DNA of 7,239 nucleotides from an uncultured Beijerinckiaceae bacterium (GTDB lineage: Bacteria; Pseudomonadota; Alphaproteobacteria; Rhizobiales; Beijerinckiaceae), in contig CALMGA010000121.1 of NCBI GenBank assembly GCA_937863205.1, forward strand, positions 1-7,239, written 5' to 3'. Each line of letters starts with the position of its first letter. Position 1 is the stretch's first letter. This document shows, piece by piece, positions 4,695-7,239 of the stretch. The translations under genes were made by a program, and so were the position numbers. The notes beneath the pieces are model-generated. The model did not search any database. It had not been told where the DNA came from and worked only from the letters and a program-made list of their open reading frames with translations.

Positions 4695-6281
4695 ATGGCG
4701 ATGCGCGCCCCGCCGCTCCGCCCGATACCACCGCTCGGCCGCGCCCCGGCCCTGGGCTACGGCTCGATCAGCCTAGCCTTCCTCGCCCTCGCTGCGGCCT
4801 GCTTGCTCCTAGCCGACCTCCACGTCACCGCCCTCGATCCCTGGGCCGACCTCGGCCGCTTCGCCGCCGGCTTCTTCCAGCCCGATTTCGCCGCGGTCAC
4901 GGCCAAGGCCGTGGTGCTGACGCTGGCCTTCGCCGTGGCAGGCGTCGGCCTCGGCTCGGCCGCGGGCCTCGTGCTGTCGTTGGTGTTCGCCCGCTCGCGC
5001 GCCGTGCGCTTGGCTGCAGCGGCGCTGCGCTCGATCCACGAACTGTTCTGGGCGCTGCTGCTGCTGCAGGTCACCGGCCTGTCGGCGACCACCGGCGTGC
5101 TGGCGGTGGCGATCCCCTACGCCGGCATCTTCGCCAAGGTCTACGCCGAGATCGCCGAGGAGGCCGACCTCGCCGCCGAGCGGGCGCTGCCGGCCGGCAC
5201 CGGCCTGGTGGCGCGCTTCGCCTTCACCCGCGCGCCGGTGCTCGCCGACGCCTTCCGATCCTACACCCTGTACCGGCTGGAATGCGGGCTGCGCTCGACG
5301 CTGGTGCTGGGCTTCGTCGGCATCCCCACGCTGGGCTTCGCCCTCGACGGCTATTTCAAGGACGGCTTCTACCCGGAGGCGGCCGCGCTGATCCTGGTGT
5401 TCTACGCGCTCATCGCCACGCGCGGCCTATGGGCACGGGCGGCGGCGCTGCCTTTCCTCATCATCGGCAGCGTGGTCGCCTTGGCCACCCTGACCGACAG
5501 CTTCACCGGCGATCCCATCGGCATGCGTCTCGCCCGCTTCGGCCATGCCCTGATGCCGGCGCCGCTGCGCCACCGGGCGCCCGATGGCGCTTCGCCCGAG
5601 CTTGCCACGACCCTGGCCGACACCGTGCACTGGCTGTGGCACATCCTCGCCGGAGAGGCGACGAGCGGCGTGGTTCAGACCCTGGTCCTGTCGCAGCTCG
5701 CGGCAGCGCTGGCGGCGACGGCGGCGCTGGTGATGTTTCCCGCCGTGAGCCAGCGCTTCAACGGCCGCCTCGGCCGCATCGCCGGGCGCGCCGGGCTGAT
5801 CGGGCTGCGCGGCACCCCCGATTACGTGATGGCCTATGTGCTGCTGCAGCTGCTCGGGCCCTCGACCCTGCCGGCCGTCCTGGCGCTCGGCCTGCACAAC
5901 GGCGGCATCATCGCGTTTCTCATCGGCCGCCACGCCGACGGCCTGACCTATCGCCGCGATGCGCCCGCCAACAGGCTCGACCTGTACGCCTACGAAACGG
6001 TGCCGCAGCTATACGGGCAGTTCCTGGCGCTGGTGTTGTACCGCTACGAGATCATCGTGCGCGAAAGCTCGATCCTTGGCATCCTGGGCGTACGCACGCT
6101 GGGCTACGGCGTCGATGCCGCGATCAACGAAGGCGCGCTCGACCGCGCCCTGGTTCTGCTCGTGGCGACCGGCGCGCTGTCGATCGCGATCGATGCGGGA
6201 TCGCGTGCGCTGCGCCGGCGGCTGCGGGTGGATGCGCTGCCGACCCGGCTCGCCGAGGATGCGCGGCAGGCGGAGGCGTGA
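4695..6281 (+). CDS. Fused two-domain ABC importer permease (PhnE-like), putative selenium-oxyanion transporter
   Basis: The protein has 528 residues and many hydrophobic segments (first at about 24-40), organised as two tandem permease halves. Each half has a cytoplasmic EAA-type coupling loop. The first begins at YAEIAEEADLAAERAL (about residue 150) and continues GLVARFAFTRAPVLADAF. The second starts near residue 410 (GRHADGLTYRRDAPANRL) and continues LYAYETVPQLYGQF; each ends in a stretch like GFVGIPTLGF / GILGVRTLGYG. In PhnE systems two single permeases usually pair; here one chain could supply both. It shares strand and family with the binding protein and ATPase, and no other partner is visible, so it is assigned to the same importer although a reverse gene lies between them. 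It probably has its own promoter in the preceding 210 bp. Substrate is inferred. Confidence 0.87.
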   Translation: MAMRAPPLRPIPPLGRAPALGYGSISLAFLALAAACLLLADLHVTALDPWADLGRFAAGFFQPDFAAVTAKAVVLTLAFAVAGVGLGSAAGLVLSLVFARSRAVRLAAAALRSIHELFWALLLLQVTGLSATTGVLAVAIPYAGIFAKVYAEIAEEADLAAERALPAGTGLVARFAFTRAPVLADAFRSYTLYRLECGLRSTLVLGFVGIPTLGFALDGYFKDGFYPEAAALILVFYALIATRGLWARAAALPFLIIGSVVALATLTDSFTGDPIGMRLARFGHALMPAPLRHRAPDGASPELATTLADTVHWLWHILAGEATSGVVQTLVLSQLAAALAATAALVMFPAVSQRFNGRLGRIAGRAGLIGLRGTPDYVMAYVLLQLLGPSTLPAVLALGLHNGGIIAFLIGRHADGLTYRRDAPANRLDLYAYETVPQLYGQFLALVLYRYEIIVRESSILGILGVRTLGYGVDAAINEGALDRALVLLVATGALSIAIDAGSRALRRRLRVDALPTRLAEDARQAEA

Positions 6282-6284
6282 GCC

Positions 6285-7239
6285 TCAATCTTCCTGCGGC
6301 GGGTAGGCGTGCCATTCTCCGGCGTAGTCGCGCACTTTGGATCCGGCGAGGTAGTCCGGCCCGATCGGCGACTTGCCGTGGCCGCCGGGGATGTCGAGGA
6401 CGTAGGCCGGCTGGCACAGGCCCGACACCCGGCCGCGCAACGCCGCCACCAGAGCCTGCCCTTCCGCGATGCTCAGCCGAAAATGCCCCGTGCCCGGCGC
6501 GAGGTCGGGATGGTGGAGGTAGTACGGCTTCACCCGCGCCTCGACGAAGCCGCGCATCAGCGCCGCCAACGTCTCGGCATTGTCGTTGACGCCGCGCAGC
6601 AGCACGCTCTGGCTGACCAGCACGAAGCCGGCATCGGCGAGGCGCGCGCAGGCGGCGCGGGCAGCGACCGTCAGCTCGCGCGGATGGTTGGCGTGAACCG
6701 CCACGTACACCGTCTTGTTCGCCGCCGCGAGCGCCGCGATCACCGCGCCGTCGACCCGCGCCGGCGCCACCACCGGCAGCCGCGTATGCACCCGCAGGAT
6801 CTTCACATGGGCGAGCGGCGCCAAACCGGCACAGGCCTCGGCCAAGCGGCGCGGCGCCAGGGCGAGCGGATCGCCGCCGGTGAGGATCACCTCCCAGATG
6901 TTGCGGTCCGCCGCGACGTAGGCCAGCGCCCCCGCGAGGTCCGCCGGCGACAGCGCGGCCGGCTGGCCGGCGCCGCCCACCGTCTCCCGGCGGAAGCAGA
7001 AGCGGCAGTATACCGCGCAGATGTTGGCGAGCTTCAACAGCACCCGGTCGGGATAGCGGTGCACGATCCCCCGGCAGGGCGAATGCGCGTCGTCGCCGAT
7101 CGGGTCGGCGCGCTCGATGGGCAGAGTGGTCAGTTCGGCCGGATCGGGCAGGAACTGCCGGGCGATGGGGTCGCCGGGGTCGCCGGGGTCGACCAGCGCG
7201 GCCACATCGGGCGTCACGGCGACGGCGTATCGCCGCGCC
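6285..7239 (-). CDS. KamA-family radical SAM protein, lysine 2,3-aminomutase-like (5' end beyond window)
   Basis: The frame is open to the right edge. A GTG at 7217 is in frame, but the upstream residues ARRYAVAVTPDVAALVDP look like genuine family sequence, so the true start lies outside. Counting from GTG 7217, the radical SAM cluster motif CAVYCRFC is at Cys67-Cys71-Cys74, preceded by GIVHRYPDRVLLKLANI. Then come ILTGGDPL, HTRLPVV, a QSVLLRGVND segment, HHPDLAPGTGHFR and LDIPGGHGKSP. The PGGxGK lysine is the PLP-binding lysine of lysine 2,3-aminomutase, and the Asp in HPDL and in LDIPGG correspond to its two substrate-binding aspartates. Family members either convert lysine to beta-lysine or, as EpmB, prepare beta-lysine for elongation factor P. 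Alphaproteobacterial versions are often near efp/epmA genes, which would lie off the window. Convergent with the permease, 3 bp apart. Confidence 0.88.
   Translation of the reverse strand, partial: ARRYAVAVTPDVAALVDPGDPGDPIARQFLPDPAELTTLPIERADPIGDDAHSPCRGIVHRYPDRVLLKLANICAVYCRFCFRRETVGGAGQPAALSPADLAGALAYVAADRNIWEVILTGGDPLALAPRRLAEACAGLAPLAHVKILRVHTRLPVVAPARVDGAVIAALAAANKTVYVAVHANHPRELTVAARAACARLADAGFVLVSQSVLLRGVNDNAETLAALMRGFVEARVKPYYLHHPDLAPGTGHFRLSIAEGQALVAALRGRVSGLCQPAYVLDIPGGHGKSPIGPDYLAGSKVRDYAGEWHAYPPQED

Noticed and set aside
3055..4731. 558-codon minus-strand frame over the methyltransferase gene
   Set aside because: Arg/Pro/Ala-rich shadow; the 460-residue methyltransferase frame carries the conserved motifs.
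4655..6589. 644-codon plus-strand frame over the permease gene
   Set aside because: Shadow frame with no membrane segments; the neighbouring frame encodes a clear ABC permease.
7158..7195. Tandem short repeat giving DPGDPGDP in the KamA-like protein
   Set aside because: Related proteins, as I recall, carry DPADPADP at this place, so it is a normal family feature.
1..7239. CRISPR array, tRNA, rRNA, SECIS element or insertion sequence
   Set aside because: I found no regularly spaced repeats, tRNA-like cloverleaf with anticodon features, in-frame selenocysteine TGA or transposase motif.

Overview
The window is GC-rich throughout and its genes are of alphaproteobacterial type, most like Hyphomicrobiales (Rhizobiales). 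The pointers are the style of the KamA-like and SelD proteins, a small TCGCAAAA...TTTTGCGA palindrome of the kind scattered through that order, and a sugar methyltransferase with an N-terminal domain common in polysaccharide genes of these bacteria. The assignment is inferred from familiarity, not from a search.

Layout, left to right. (1) selD (selenide, water dikinase) on the minus strand. Its last 16 codons are cut off by an 89-bp insertion: a 71-base tract of only C and G flanked by two identical 18-bp copies. Removing 89 bp restores a normal 348-residue SelD. (2) A 151-bp divergent promoter region. (3) On the plus strand, a PhnD-like periplasmic binding protein (start 1361) and its ABC ATPase (to 2943), the latter without a normal start codon. 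(4) A 116-bp palindromic element (2995-3110) between convergent genes. (5) A minus-strand gene for a putative sugar O-methyltransferase (3102-4484). (6) A 210-bp divergent intergenic region. (7) On the plus strand, a fused two-domain PhnE-like ABC permease (4695-6281). (8) Convergent to it after 3 bp, a KamA-family radical SAM protein (lysine 2,3-aminomutase-like), cut by the right edge of the window.

Functional reading. The binding protein, ATPase and permease look like one importer of the phosphonate/phosphite ABC class. Placement beside selD, and the resemblance of the binding protein to the clade named 'putative selenate ABC transporter', suggest that it imports a selenium oxyanion. Se would be reduced to selenide and activated by SelD to selenophosphate for selenocysteine, selenouridine or a Se cofactor. 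The transporter genes are split by the opposite-facing methyltransferase gene, which has no evident link to selenium. The KamA-like gene is probably a separate unit.

The points most worth checking are the C/G tract in selD (artefact or real disruption), the substrate of the importer, and the palindromic element at the junction where the transporter operon is split.
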